A stretch of 64,000 nucleotides of DNA from Cyclobacterium sp. 1_MG-2023 (GCF_030546805.1 NZ_JAUOPC010000005.1:310001-374000), one strand, 5' to 3'. Shown: positions 36,262 to 46,307, counted from the stretch's first letter. The notes: generated by a model from the sequence alone, not told the origin. A program made the numbers and translations.

Positions 36262-37221
36262 TTACTTCATCTTCAACAACAAGTCATCGAAAAAAGCCCG
36301 ATCTACTGTAAACACAGTGCCATGTCTGGTACCTTCCGGAAAACTAACTTGATCCGAAACATCTGTCCAATTATTAAAATCCGGGGACATCACTGCCCCC
36401 ATTTGATGCTTTCGGTATTTGTCAAAATAAACAATCCATTGACCATCCACCTGGGTCACAGTGGGGCCTTCTGCCCAATAATCACCTGTAATAGGTGGAC
36501 CGGCTTTACTGTAGGGTCCGGTAAGCACATTGCTTGAAGCAATCCTGATATTTTTCTCCGCAGGTTCCCTGGTTTCATTTTTCACAAAGAGATAATACCG
36601 ACCATCTTTCTTCTGAAGGGTACCATCAATCACATTAAATCCAGGTTCATAAAACAGCTTCGTTTCTGAAAAGGACTTGAAATCTTTTGTGGTTACATAG
36701 TATTGCCTATGATTATGAGCATCGTCCAGCTGAGATTGAGTCTCGGGATAAAGCCCCTTTATTGTAGTGGACCAATAAATAATGTACAAGTCCTCATCCA
36801 CATCATAAAACACCTCAGGTGCCCATGTATTGCGGGCACCCAGCTCATGCGCCATTACCGGAATAAACTGCTGTTCAGACCAATTGACCAGATCTTCCGA
36901 ATAAGCATACCCTATGCCCTTCTCTTTCCAACTTACTGTCCAAACCATATGGAACAAGCCATCTCCACCTCTTATAATACATGGATCCCGCATAAGTTTA
37001 TCTCCACCGACAGTAGGACTAAGCAAAGAAGCCCCATTATTCAAGGCTTTATAACTATAGCCATCGGTAGAATAAGCCAGATGCAATCCATCTTCTCCAT
37101 TCCCTGTGAAGTAAGAAAAAAGGTACACTTGTTCCTCTATTTCTGTTTGAGCAACTGATATAGCAGTATAAAATACCGAGAACAACAACAGCAGCGGCCC
37201 ACTAAGCTTTCCAAAATTCAT
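36262..37221 (-). CDS. Glycoside hydrolase family 43-like secreted protein
   Basis: Read from the ATG at 37221 this is a 319-residue protein with a signal peptide (MNFGKLSG..., cleavage near SVAQ, about residue 25). The frame is open further up to a TTG, but that leader is not needed. The mature part is a five-bladed propeller of the GH43/GH32 clan: LMRDPCIIRGGDGLFHMVWTV, NTWAPEVFYDVDEDLYIIYWS, FNVIDGTLQKKDGRYYLFVK and YWAEGPTVTQVDGQWIVYFDKY. Likely catalytic residues are Asp79, Asp199 and Glu251. GH43 enzymes attack arabinosides, xylosides, galactans and related sugars; the linkage here is unknown. It lies divergent to susC with the SusCD cluster beyond. Confidence 0.8.
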   Translation of the reverse strand: MNFGKLSGPLLLLFSVFYTAISVAQTEIEEQVYLFSYFTGNGEDGLHLAYSTDGYSYKALNNGASLLSPTVGGDKLMRDPCIIRGGDGLFHMVWTVSWKEKGIGYAYSEDLVNWSEQQFIPVMAHELGARNTWAPEVFYDVDEDLYIIYWSTTIKGLYPETQSQLDDAHNHRQYYVTTKDFKSFSETKLFYEPGFNVIDGTLQKKDGRYYLFVKNETREPAEKNIRIASSNVLTGPYSKAGPPITGDYWAEGPTVTQVDGQWIVYFDKYRKHQMGAVMSPDFNNWTDVSDQVSFPEGTRHGTVFTVDRAFFDDLLLKMK

Positions 37222-37704
37222 AACTATATATTTTACTCTAAGATAATAATCCTTAGTGCAGATTAAAAATAATTCCAATTGAACCAATATACCTCATGCC
37301 TAAATTGAAGAATTTACTCCGGCACTATTTCTCAAAAACCTCGTTTGGTTAAAACCTATCCAAATCGGCATAATAAGCCTTCCACAAGCCCAATAAATCA
37401 AGTCCTAAGTAATTGATTACAAATCCATAATATACATTAAACTCAGCAGAGAAACACGGAAAAACCTCGAGTATCTGCAATTACAAAAACCCAAACACAA
37501 TACTACTTAATCAAGTATAACCAAACTATATTATGAAATATTTGATTTTTTTATGTTTTGATACAATAAAATTTCATTTATAGATTAAACAGGACAGAAC
37601 AGGATAGCTATTATTAAATTATTGTATATTTTTATAAATAAATATATATTTTATATATGATTAATTTAATTCTATAATTAATTTCCAATTAAACCCAAAA
37701 CACT
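37222..37704. other. AT-rich divergent regulatory region before susC
   Basis: This gap of about 480 bp separates the GH43-like gene from susC. It becomes very AT-rich from 37540 to 37690. It contains the tandem CAGGACAG-type repeat (given separately) and a near match to the Bacteroidota -7 element (TATGTTTTG at 37553-37561). I see no gene in it. Confidence 0.5.
37589..37608. promoter_or_regulatory. Tandem 10-bp repeat upstream of susC, candidate operator
   Basis: ACAGGACAG (37589-37597) is followed ten bases later by a near copy (ACAGGATAG, 37599-37607). The exact 9-mer and the same 10-bp phasing recur upstream of the FG-GAP gene at 47177. Ten-base spacing places the copies on the same face of the helix, as expected for cooperative protein binding. 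The cognate regulator is not evident in the window. Confidence 0.45.
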
Positions 37705-40700
37705 ATGAAAAGAATTTTTATTAAACCAAACAAATTCCAGATACTGGCTTTTGTTCTCTCTCTTTTCTTATCAACAGGACCTTTAATGGCTCAAGAGAGT
37801 AGGACTATTAATGGCTTGGTAAAATCTCTGGAAGACCAAGAGTTGATTCCGGGTGTATCCATCCTGGTTCAAGGAACAAATAGAGGCACTGTCACAGATA
37901 TTGATGGTAAATTCAGCTTGGAAGTAAGCAATGGTGAGACCTTGGTAGCAAGCTTTATAGGTTATGAAAACAAGGAAGTAACCATTGAAGCAGGAATGAT
38001 TAATATAGAAATATTACTGAATTATTCATTTGCAGACCTATCCGAGGTGGTCGTTGTGGGATATGGAACCCAAAAAAAATCGGACTTAACTGGTGCCGTA
38101 GGATCGGTTAGTAGCGAAGCACTTCAAGAACGACCTTCAGCCTCACTAACCCAAGCTTTGTCGGGGAGAATCCAAGGTGTAAATGTATCCGTTAATTCAG
38201 GAAGACCCGGAGGACGCGCCAATATCAGAATCAGAGGAAACACCTCTGTCAGTATTGCCAATGATCCACTCTACGTCATCGATGGGGTCATTATCCATGC
38301 AGCCGGCCTTGCAAATGGCAGCACCCCTATTGATTACATCAACCCCAATGACATTGCTTCAGTAGAAGTTTTAAAGGATGCCTCTGCAACAGCCATTTAC
38401 GGTGCAAGGGGAGCAAATGGGGTGATTTTAGTAACCACCAAAAGAGGTAGCAACAAAGGAGGTATGATCACCTTTGACACTGATGTAAGTGTAGGAGTTT
38501 TACCAAAGAAAATCCCCTTACTAAATGCTGAGGAATTTCTTATGGTCGAAGATATTGCTTATCAAAATGCTCAAAAATACGACCCCACCGGCTGGGCAAA
38601 CGGCATATATAGCGACCCAAAACTAAAACGAACAAATCCACTGTTATTTGATGCCAACGGAAACCCACTTCATGATACAGACTGGCAAGATGAATCTTTC
38701 AGAAAAGCCATCACTCAAAACCACCAATTGGGCCTTACGGGTGGCAATGAAAAAGACAGCTATGGAATTTACGTCAATCACAGGAACGAGGAAGGTTTAA
38801 TGCGTGAATCCTATCTAAAAAGATATGCCGGAAGATTTGTGTTCGACAGCCAAATAAAACCCTGGTTAAAAGTAGGAGGAAGTCTCAGCTATACGGATCA
38901 AAAAGAGAGTCAAGTGGACCCATTAGGTGCCGGAGGCATTATTGCCATGCGCCAGGTACTGGAAGCCCTTCCCATTATTCCGGTTCAATACAGCGATGGA
39001 AGTTGGGCCGGAAATGAAGATTATCCGGGCATGGAAGGTGGCAACAACCCCCTTCATGTGGTCAATGACCGGGTATATATTGTCAATACCCAAACCATGT
39101 TGGGAAACATCTATGCCAATTTCAATTTGGCAGAAGGGCTTGAGCTTCGCTCCGTTTTAGCAAGTAATATTATTAATCAAAGGGTGGACTATTATGGTGG
39201 AAGAAGCCTAAACTACATCGCCAGAAATCAACGAGGAGATGCTTCGGTGATGAATGACCGTCTAAATTCTTGGCAATTTGAAAACTACCTAACCTACAAT
39301 AAGGATCTTGATGAAAATCAATCTATAAATGCACTATTGGGTATTTCATGGCAACATGTGGATCGATTTAACAGTACTGCCAGGTCGCAGGACTTTCAAG
39401 ACGATTATTTCATGTTCAACAATCTAGGTGCCGGGGCCAATGTTTTCCAGACCCTATCCGGTACTTCTGCCTATGGTTTGAACTCTTATTTTGGTAGGTT
39501 TAACTACAACCTGAAAGAAAAATATTTGGTAACCTTTACCGGAAGAATCGATGGATCATCCAAATTCGGGGAAGCCAATAGATATGCGGTATTCCCATCA
39601 GCTGCTTTGGCATGGAGGATCTCAGAAGAAGACTTCCTCAAAGACCATAAAACCATTTCCAATTTAAAATTAAGGGCCAGTTATGGGGTAACCGGAAATT
39701 CTGAAATATCCGCCTATCAGGCTTTGGCAGGAATGGGCAACTACACCGTCATATTCAATGATTCCAGAAGTATAGGATTGGGCGTTAACCGACTTGCTAA
39801 CCCTGACCTAAGATGGGAAAAAACTTTTCAAACCGATGTGGGATTGGAACTCGGGCTGCTCAACAATAGGCTAACTTTTGAACTAGACCTGTATAGAAAA
39901 CTGACAGAGGACATGCTACTAAATGCCCCTGTTCCTTCCAGCAGTGGATACAGTTTGGTCACTAGAAATATTGGTAGCATGGAAAATAAGGGAGTAGAAT
40001 TTGCGCTCAATTCCGTGAACATCGTCAATAATGATTTCAAGTGGGATACGCACTTTAATATCTCTATAAACAAAAACAAAGTCTTGGAGCTCACAGGTGG
40101 AGCCGATATATTTTCAGGTTCCACAATTATCCGAGAAGGCGAGCCTGTTAGCTCATTTTTTGGCTTTGTACATCAAGGAACATGGAATACAGACGAGACT
40201 GACCTGGCTGCTCAATACCTCAAACTACCGGGAGATATTAAGTATGAAGATGTAAATGGTGATGGGGCCATTAATGACAATGACAGGGTTATTATTGGTC
40301 AGGGCATCCCAAAAGGCTTTGGGACCTTTATGAATACCTTTCAATACAAAAACCTGGAATTAATGGTAGACCTTCAATTCAATTATGGTAATAAAGTGTT
40401 GTGGCGAAGCAAACATTCTGCAGAAGACCGACAAGGAATAGCCAATAGTTTTCGAACTGTATTGAACGCTTGGACCCCTGATAATCAAAACACAAATATT
40501 GCCCAATTGAGGCCTTTAACTGCTGGGTACAACACCTTCAATGATTCAGATAGAACACAGGACGGTTCTTTCCTTCGAGGTAGAAATTTGCTCCTTGCTT
40601 ATACTTTCGAGCCTACGCTAATCCAAAAGCTTAAATTAAGCAGGTTAAGGGCCTATGTTTCTGTTCAAAACTTCTTCCTAAGCACCAAATTTCAAGGGTA

Positions 40701-40806
40701 TGACCCAGAGGTATCTACATCCGGATCACCCTTTGATCAAGGAGTAGATTTGTATGCTTACCCAAAACCTAGGGTATTTATGCTAGGATTAAATATTGCC
40801 CTATAA
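37705..40806 (+). CDS. SusC/RagA family TonB-linked outer-membrane protein
   Basis: SusC proteins form TonB-energised outer-membrane channels that import oligomeric nutrients together with a SusD lid. The 1033-residue product has a signal peptide (about 1-29, ending PLMAQ), a carboxypeptidase-regulatory-like domain (INGLVKSLEDQELIPGVSIL), and the SusC-specific segment EVVVVGYGTQKKSDLTGAVG. The plug follows with RIRGNTSVSIANDPLYVIDG and VEVLKDASATAIYGARGANG, then the barrel to the C-terminal MLGLNIAL. It is paired with susD 27 bp downstream. The transported compound is not known; neighbouring isomerase-type and hydrolase genes suggest a carbohydrate or glycoside. Confidence 0.95.
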   Translation: MKRIFIKPNKFQILAFVLSLFLSTGPLMAQESRTINGLVKSLEDQELIPGVSILVQGTNRGTVTDIDGKFSLEVSNGETLVASFIGYENKEVTIEAGMINIEILLNYSFADLSEVVVVGYGTQKKSDLTGAVGSVSSEALQERPSASLTQALSGRIQGVNVSVNSGRPGGRANIRIRGNTSVSIANDPLYVIDGVIIHAAGLANGSTPIDYINPNDIASVEVLKDASATAIYGARGANGVILVTTKRGSNKGGMITFDTDVSVGVLPKKIPLLNAEEFLMVEDIAYQNAQKYDPTGWANGIYSDPKLKRTNPLLFDANGNPLHDTDWQDESFRKAITQNHQLGLTGGNEKDSYGIYVNHRNEEGLMRESYLKRYAGRFVFDSQIKPWLKVGGSLSYTDQKESQVDPLGAGGIIAMRQVLEALPIIPVQYSDGSWAGNEDYPGMEGGNNPLHVVNDRVYIVNTQTMLGNIYANFNLAEGLELRSVLASNIINQRVDYYGGRSLNYIARNQRGDASVMNDRLNSWQFENYLTYNKDLDENQSINALLGISWQHVDRFNSTARSQDFQDDYFMFNNLGAGANVFQTLSGTSAYGLNSYFGRFNYNLKEKYLVTFTGRIDGSSKFGEANRYAVFPSAALAWRISEEDFLKDHKTISNLKLRASYGVTGNSEISAYQALAGMGNYTVIFNDSRSIGLGVNRLANPDLRWEKTFQTDVGLELGLLNNRLTFELDLYRKLTEDMLLNAPVPSSSGYSLVTRNIGSMENKGVEFALNSVNIVNNDFKWDTHFNISINKNKVLELTGGADIFSGSTIIREGEPVSSFFGFVHQGTWNTDETDLAAQYLKLPGDIKYEDVNGDGAINDNDRVIIGQGIPKGFGTFMNTFQYKNLELMVDLQFNYGNKVLWRSKHSAEDRQGIANSFRTVLNAWTPDNQNTNIAQLRPLTAGYNTFNDSDRTQDGSFLRGRNLLLAYTFEPTLIQKLKLSRLRAYVSVQNFFLSTKFQGYDPEVSTSGSPFDQGVDLYAYPKPRVFMLGLNIAL

Positions 40807-40833
40807 ACAGTTTCACTTGAATATTTGAATGAC

Positions 40834-42339
40834 ATGAAAAAGAATATAAATAAAATAGGTCGTGTGATACTTATCAGTTTGCTAATGATCACTACTTGGG
40901 GATGTAATGAATTCCTCGACGAGACAGACAAATCCAATTTTACCTTAGAGAATTATTTCACGCTTCCGGAACATGCCACCAGTGTGGTCAATTCCATCTA
41001 CGAAAGCCTTAGACCTGTGATGCAATCAGGTTTTGGCGGTGGACCATGGATGATGCTTGAATTTTCCACAGGCTTAGCAAATACAGAACTTGGGCAGGCA
41101 CAAAACAGTTTGTTTGTAAGAAATTTGATCAACAACTCAGACAATGGTTATGGACAAACTTATTGGACAAGTTACTACAGAGGCATAGCCAATGCGAATC
41201 TAGCAATAGAAAAAATTCCGGAAATAGAGATGGACAGTGAAACCCAAAATAAACTATTGGGAGAGGCTCGTTTTCTGCGGGCATTCTATTACTTTAACTT
41301 GGTAAGGATTTTTGGAGATATCCCACTGATAACCTCGCCTATTGACTTAACCAGCCCGGAATTGTATCCGGAAGCCGCTTCTACGGCTGCTATTTATGAT
41401 CAGATTGTAGCAGACCTTGAAGCTGCTGAGAACGCTGGTCTACCTTGGAGAGACACCAGCGGAAGGGTTTCACTTGGCGCAGTTAAAACCCTAATGGCAA
41501 GTGTATACCTCACCATGGCCGGCTATCCATTACAAGCAGGAGATCAATATTATCAACTGGCTGCTGAAAAAGCCAATGATGTCATGGAATCCGGCGTCTA
41601 TGACTTGTTTACAGATTATGACAACCTTCACTCTGTGGAGGACAAAAACCAGGGAGAACATATTTTCATGATACAATACGCTGCTTTTACAGTTCCTTCC
41701 ACTTGGCAGGTTTCAATTATTCCTTATAACCGTGGCATTTCGGCTTATAGTGCGGAGACTGGTGGAATCTTTTCCAACCAAGAGTTTGTCGACGCATTTG
41801 AAGAAGGTGACAAAAGAGCTGATGAAAAGACATTCTTCTATACAGAATACAGCCTGGAGTCAGATAGAAGCACCATCAAGGAATTGGGAGACTATTATAT
41901 CTGGAAGCACTTTGATGAAGAAGCTCAACTAAACTCTACCAGTAGTGGTTTAAATTGGCCTGTTTTCCGTTTTGCTGAGGTATTACTTATCTATGCTGAA
42001 GCAATGAATGAAGTCAATGGACCAACGGACGCTACCTATGAAGCCATTAACAAAATTCGAGACAGGGCGGAATTGCCCGGACTAGAAAACCTTAGCCAGC
42101 AAGAATTTAGAGAAGCTGTATGGCGCGAAAAATGGGTAGAAATGTGCTTTGAAAACAAAACTTGGTTTGACATGGTAAGGTTACGAAAAGCCTGGAATGT
42201 AGTTTCCGGAGAATTCGAAGATTATGTTGGACATCAATTTACCTATGGCCCTACGGTAACTGAGCGGGAACTACTTTTCCCAATTCCTACGGCAGAAATC
42301 AGGAACAATGACAAACTTAGCCAAAACCAAGGATATTGA
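40834..42339 (+). CDS. RagB/SusD family nutrient-binding lipoprotein
   Basis: SusD is the surface lipoprotein that caps the SusC channel and binds the nutrient. Read from the ATG at 40834 (an in-frame TTG lies nine bases earlier) the product has 501 residues and a lipobox (MITTWGC, Cys24). The helical TPR-like core includes the N-terminal NEFLDE block, the segment LLGEARFLRAFYYFNLVRIFGD and the C-terminal block FRFAEVLLIYAEAMNE. WREKWVEMCFENKTWFDMVRL, typical of the SusD family, follows it. It forms a transcription unit with susC and is followed by a strong terminator. Confidence 0.94.
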   Translation: MKKNINKIGRVILISLLMITTWGCNEFLDETDKSNFTLENYFTLPEHATSVVNSIYESLRPVMQSGFGGGPWMMLEFSTGLANTELGQAQNSLFVRNLINNSDNGYGQTYWTSYYRGIANANLAIEKIPEIEMDSETQNKLLGEARFLRAFYYFNLVRIFGDIPLITSPIDLTSPELYPEAASTAAIYDQIVADLEAAENAGLPWRDTSGRVSLGAVKTLMASVYLTMAGYPLQAGDQYYQLAAEKANDVMESGVYDLFTDYDNLHSVEDKNQGEHIFMIQYAAFTVPSTWQVSIIPYNRGISAYSAETGGIFSNQEFVDAFEEGDKRADEKTFFYTEYSLESDRSTIKELGDYYIWKHFDEEAQLNSTSSGLNWPVFRFAEVLLIYAEAMNEVNGPTDATYEAINKIRDRAELPGLENLSQQEFREAVWREKWVEMCFENKTWFDMVRLRKAWNVVSGEFEDYVGHQFTYGPTVTERELLFPIPTAEIRNNDKLSQNQGY

Positions 42340-42659
42340 GATAACCTAGCAAGCTTAACAGATAATTAAGGAAAAGGGGTAAAAAGGATTTCGATCATCC
42401 TTTTACCCCTTTTATCCTTTTTTGCTCAGATCTATTTGAATAAATGGAGGATTGTTACAAACAATTTTATTACTTTAAACCCGAATTATACAACAGGCAT
42501 TTATTTTGCATAAGAGCTATAAAAATTCAGTCAATACAATACAATTTTTGAACAGGACTTACTTAATAGGGTTCACCTCTAAAATTAACTGACTGTCTTG
42601 GTTTTCTCCACTAGAAAATAAAGGCCCTCGAATAAAACTTGAAATAACACTTACTATCA
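42340..42659. other. Intergenic region between susD and the ThuA operon
   Basis: The stretch contains the susD terminator at 42372-42423. It also has a single ACAGGACTT (42552-42560), seven of nine bases identical to the repeat before susC and at a similar distance from the next start. No gene is seen. Confidence 0.4.
42372..42423 (+). terminator. Rho-independent terminator after susCD
   Basis: The arms AAAAGGGGTAAAAAGGAT (42372-42389) and ATCCTTTTACCCCTTTT (42397-42413) pair with one bulged base. A further T-rich stretch follows to about 42423. Confidence 0.85.
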
Positions 42660-43700
42660 ATGGATACAATACATCAATTTAAAAACAATAGTCTCAAAGT
42701 AGCAAGCCTATTTATTTTCACATTCTTGATCACTGCCGGGTTGACCTTGGCCCAGGAGGACAAATTGCTATTACAATTCGAAGGAGAAAAAGGCATCGGA
42801 CAAGGCAAAAATGTGGTATTAATAAGCGGTGATGATGAGTACAGGTCTGAAGAAGGATTGCCCATGTTGGCAAAGATTCTGTCCAAGCACCATGGCTTCA
42901 ATACTACTGTTTTGTTTGCCATCAATCCAGAAAACAACAATGTAGTCCCCAATTACAAAACCAACATCCCGGGAATGGAACACCTTAAGGATGCAGATTT
43001 GGTCATAATACTATTGCGCTTTCGTGAACTTCCTGATGAGCAAATGAAATATTTTGATGATTACCTAAAGTCTGGGAAACCATTGATTGCCTTGCGTACG
43101 TCGACGCATGCTTTTAACTATGGAAAGGACAGCAAAAGCACTTATGCCAAGTACCATTGGCAAAGCACTGTACCCGGATGGGAAAAAGGATTTGGTAAAA
43201 AGATATTAGGTGAAACATGGGTAGCCCACCATGGACACCATGCGGTAGAAGGCACTCGTGCACTTTTAGATGGAATTCAAGTATCGGCTAAAAACCCTTT
43301 ATTAAATGGAGTAACCGACATTTGGGCAGCTTCAGACGTATATACAGTAAATGGTATTGGTGAAGATGCTGAGGTTTTGATCCATGGTGCTTCTACCTCC
43401 GGTATGAATGCTGAGGCGCCAATCAACTGGAAAAAATCATTAATGCCTGTGGTATGGACCAAATCCTATCAAATAGAAGGTGGCAAAAAAGGAAAAGTAT
43501 TTGCCAGCACTCTTGGTGCATCCATTGACTTGTTAAGTGAAGACTTGCGGCGATTAATCGTTAACGCCAGCTATTGGGGACTTGATATGGAAAACAAGAT
43601 ACCTGAAAAAGCGAATGTGGATATTGTTGGAGATTATGCACCCACCATGTTTGGTTTTGACAATTTCCGACGCGGAATGAAAGTCACTGATTTCGAATAA
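42660..43700 (+). CDS. Secreted ThuA domain protein
   Basis: ThuA-like proteins have a class I glutamine-amidotransferase-like fold and take part in sugar catabolism; the name comes from trehalose use in rhizobia. The 346-residue product has a signal peptide (about 1-31, ending GLTLAQ), then NVVLISGDDEYRSEEGLPMLAKIL, ADLVIILLRFRELPDEQMKYF and GKPLIALRTSTHAF, with GETWVAHHGHH and VVWTKSYQI further on. The exact activity is unknown; related domains occur with 3-keto-glycoside enzymes. It is the first gene of a tight operon with two TIM-barrel isomerase genes and an alpha/beta hydrolase. Confidence 0.87.
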   Translation: MDTIHQFKNNSLKVASLFIFTFLITAGLTLAQEDKLLLQFEGEKGIGQGKNVVLISGDDEYRSEEGLPMLAKILSKHHGFNTTVLFAINPENNNVVPNYKTNIPGMEHLKDADLVIILLRFRELPDEQMKYFDDYLKSGKPLIALRTSTHAFNYGKDSKSTYAKYHWQSTVPGWEKGFGKKILGETWVAHHGHHAVEGTRALLDGIQVSAKNPLLNGVTDIWAASDVYTVNGIGEDAEVLIHGASTSGMNAEAPINWKKSLMPVVWTKSYQIEGGKKGKVFASTLGASIDLLSEDLRRLIVNASYWGLDMENKIPEKANVDIVGDYAPTMFGFDNFRRGMKVTDFE

Positions 43701-43728
43701 TTTTTAAAGCCTAAAATAATAATAGATA

Positions 43729-44580
43729 ATGAATAAGATTGGATTTAATGTCTTAGCCTGGTCGGCTGCAGTTTCTGATGAATTAAAGCCTATTATCGAA
43801 AGACTAAAAACCATTGGCTATGACGGAGTGGAATTTTTTGTAGGAGCACCGGATGAAAAAGCCTATAAAGAAATTGGTAGTTTTACCCAAGGACTAGGAT
43901 TAGAAAGCAGTACTGTATTTGTAATGGGACCTGATGAAAACCCAATAGATCCTGATGCAAAAGTAAGGGCTAAAGCCTTAGACAAAATGAAATGGACCAT
44001 TGACCGTTCTCATGACTTAGGGGCAAAAATAATCTGTGGCCCTTTCCATTCTGCCTTCTCAACCTTTGCCCAAAGGTCTCCCAACGAGGATGAATACAGC
44101 AGAAGTGCTGAAGTTTTATACCAAGCAGGAGACTATGCCAAGCAGGCCGGAATTGTGCTTACACCGGAAGCACTTAATCGTTTCGAATGTTACCTGTGCA
44201 ACACCATGGAGCAATTGCTGCATTTGATCACCAAGACAAATCATCCGAATGTTCGAGCCATGTTTGACACCCATCATGCCAACATCGAAGAAAAAAACCT
44301 GGGAGATGCCATCAGAAAAATAGCCCCGGTATTAAGTCATGTACATATTAGTGAAAATGACAGGGGCACACCCGGTTCGGGTCATGTTCCTTGGGATGAC
44401 ACTTTCGCTACTTTAGCTGAGATCAAGTTTAACGGATGGCTTACCATAGAAGGGTTTACAAGAAATGATCCTGACTTTGCCAACTCTATTGGTGTATGGA
44501 GAGATTTCTCTGAACCTTGGGAAATGGCAGAAAATGGCTACAAATTCATTAAATCCATGGGAGAAAAGCACGGGCTTTAA
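43729..44580 (+). CDS. Sugar epimerase/isomerase, D-psicose (allulose) 3-epimerase-like
   Basis: This 283-residue cytosolic TIM barrel of the xylose-isomerase-like family has the pattern of ketose 3-epimerases: IGFNVLAWSAAVSDELKPII, YDGVEFFVGAPDE, VLTPEALNRFECYLCNT, AMFDTHHANIEEKN and HVHISENDRGTPGSGHVPWDD, then WLTIEGFTRNDPD. The Glu, Asp, His and Glu metal ligands of the family fall in these blocks (EALNRFE, FDTHH, HISEND, IEGF). It would convert a ketose at C3. The sugar is not determined. It lies 28 bp after the ThuA gene and 49 bp before a second barrel gene. Confidence 0.83.
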   Translation: MNKIGFNVLAWSAAVSDELKPIIERLKTIGYDGVEFFVGAPDEKAYKEIGSFTQGLGLESSTVFVMGPDENPIDPDAKVRAKALDKMKWTIDRSHDLGAKIICGPFHSAFSTFAQRSPNEDEYSRSAEVLYQAGDYAKQAGIVLTPEALNRFECYLCNTMEQLLHLITKTNHPNVRAMFDTHHANIEEKNLGDAIRKIAPVLSHVHISENDRGTPGSGHVPWDDTFATLAEIKFNGWLTIEGFTRNDPDFANSIGVWRDFSEPWEMAENGYKFIKSMGEKHGL

Positions 44581-44629
44581 GTGCCGTATTAATAATTAAT
44601 TTTAACAATAACCTAAATAACCAAATCAA

Positions 44630-45454
44630 ATGTCTGAACTACCCTTTCGTTTCGGCGCAGAAGTATACACCTGGTTTATGAGTAACAATGGAGAAACTTA
44701 TAAAGGCCAGCTGGGTCATATGATAGAAGTTATCTCCAAAGCAGGCTTTACAGGTATCCAACCCATATTCACTTGGATGGGGCCATTGGCTGATGCTGAT
44801 GCGCTCGAAGCCAAGTTAAAAGAACAAAACATTTCACTTGCTGCCGTGGCTTTGGCATTGGATTGGAATGGCACCAAAGAAACCGATGAGGAGAAAAAAA
44901 TTGCAGATGAAGCCATTAAATTACTTTCTAGGTTCCCTGATTCAGTTCTTTGCACTGTTCAAATTCCTACAGGAAGACACAATCTTACAGAGAGAAGAAA
45001 AAATCTTGTAGATATAGTCAATACCGTATCGGCTAGGGCTGCAGACAAAGGGGTTATCAGCAGCTTTCACCCCAACTCTCCCCACACTTCCATTACCAGG
45101 ACAGAAGAAGACTACAAAGCGATTCTTGAATCCTTGGATTCTAAAGTTACCGGTTGGTGCCCTGATGTGGGACACATTATCAACGGAGGCATGGACCCTT
45201 TGACCAAAATGAAAGAGTATCGTTCCCTTATCAACCATGTGCATTATAAAGATTGGGACGGAAATCCTGAATTCACACTTATGGGCAATGGGAAAGTAGC
45301 CCTAACAGAGATTACACAGTGGCTTAAAGATGAGAACTTTGATGGATGGATCATTTGCGAGGATGAAGGCCAAGAAGCTTTGGAGGATCCTGATTTTGTA
45401 ACCCTCCACGATGGAAAATGGATACAGGAATCTTTAATGCCAAAACTAAAATAA
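44630..45454 (+). CDS. Sugar phosphate isomerase/epimerase family TIM barrel
   Basis: The 274-residue protein is a second xylose-isomerase-like TIM barrel, only distantly like its upstream neighbour. Recognisable segments are FRFGAEVYTWFM, AGFTGIQPIFTWMGPLADA, GVISSFHPNSPHTSITRTEED, VTGWCPDVGHIINGGMDP, LINHVHYKDWDG and GWIICEDEGQEALEDP. It resembles IolE (inosose dehydratase) and hydroxypyruvate-isomerase relatives, so dehydration or isomerisation of a sugar or cyclitol is plausible. No signal peptide is present. The stop is 3 bp before the alpha/beta hydrolase start. Confidence 0.8.
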   Translation: MSELPFRFGAEVYTWFMSNNGETYKGQLGHMIEVISKAGFTGIQPIFTWMGPLADADALEAKLKEQNISLAAVALALDWNGTKETDEEKKIADEAIKLLSRFPDSVLCTVQIPTGRHNLTERRKNLVDIVNTVSARAADKGVISSFHPNSPHTSITRTEEDYKAILESLDSKVTGWCPDVGHIINGGMDPLTKMKEYRSLINHVHYKDWDGNPEFTLMGNGKVALTEITQWLKDENFDGWIICEDEGQEALEDPDFVTLHDGKWIQESLMPKLK

Positions 45455-45457
45455 CCT

Positions 45458-46261
45458 ATGCCTTTCATTAAAACCAATGGGATCAATCTTTATTATGAAG
45501 AGCATGGAGAAGGAGATCCCTTACTATTGATCATGGGCATTACTGCTCCTGGGGCAGTGTGGGAAAAACACCTTAACTATTGGAAGCAATTTTTCCGATG
45601 TATCATCGTAGATAACCGTGGTGTTGGACAGTCTGACAAACCTGCAGGCCCTTATACATCCTCTCAAATGGCCGATGACTGCGCGGGCCTACTGCAACAC
45701 CTTGAACTTAAAAATGTAAGGGTTGCGGGTGTATCCATGGGAAGTATCATTGCACAGGAACTTGCTTTTCGGCATCCGGTCTTAGTAAAATCAATGGTCC
45801 TTATGTGTCCTTGGGCTAGATGTGACAATACTGCTAAAGATATTTTCAAACATATGGTAGATATTAAGGCCAGATTGAAACCGGAAGAGTTTAGTCGATA
45901 CATTCAATTGTTAATATTTTCTAAAGCTTCCTTTGACAATAAGGAAACCTATCAAGGAATGCTTGATGACCGAGAAAATGCTAAAAACGACAGCAACCCT
46001 CAACCTCTCATAGGCCTTGAGGGGCAAGCAGAAGCCTGTATGGAACACCATATCCTGGAACAATTGAATGAAATAAAACAACCTGTACTTGTCATAGGAG
46101 GTGAAGCAGACAAATTCACTCCACTATGGATGACCAAAGAAGTTGCTGAAGCCTTACCAAATTCAGATTTACATACCTATCCAGAAAGTGGACACGCTTT
46201 TCATTGGGAAAACCTCGAAGATTTCAACCCGAGAGTAAAACAATGGCTATTGGCACATTAA
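45458..46261 (+). CDS. Alpha/beta hydrolase
   Basis: The 267-residue cytosolic protein shows a full catalytic set: nucleophile Ser93 in VAGVSMGSIIAQ, the acid in VLVIGGEADKFTPLW and the histidine in YPESGHAFHWEN, with the oxyanion region LLLIMGITAPGAVWE. It looks most like the 3-oxoadipate enol-lactonase (PcaD)/RutD-type branch, which hydrolyses small lactones, esters or carbamates. In this operon, opening a sugar lactone or removing an ester group is a reasonable guess but unproven. It is the last gene of the ThuA operon and is followed by a strong terminator. Confidence 0.85.
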   Translation: MPFIKTNGINLYYEEHGEGDPLLLIMGITAPGAVWEKHLNYWKQFFRCIIVDNRGVGQSDKPAGPYTSSQMADDCAGLLQHLELKNVRVAGVSMGSIIAQELAFRHPVLVKSMVLMCPWARCDNTAKDIFKHMVDIKARLKPEEFSRYIQLLIFSKASFDNKETYQGMLDDRENAKNDSNPQPLIGLEGQAEACMEHHILEQLNEIKQPVLVIGGEADKFTPLWMTKEVAEALPNSDLHTYPESGHAFHWENLEDFNPRVKQWLLAH

Positions 46262-46264
46262 TTT

Positions 46265-46307
46265 AAAAGCCTTGACCACTCTTTTTTTTATTGGTCAAGG
46301 CTTTTTT
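46265..46307 (+). terminator. Rho-independent terminator after the ThuA operon
   Basis: A perfect 14-bp stem (AAAAGCCTTGACCA at 46265-46278 with its complement ending in GGCTTTT) encloses a 13-base loop and is followed by a T run ending at 46307. It starts four bases after the hydrolase stop. Confidence 0.92.

Noticed and set aside
36703-37158. A 151-residue frame antisense to the GH43-like gene
   Set aside because: The sense strand carries a complete enzyme with signal peptide and catalytic residues, and the antisense product has no recognisable features.
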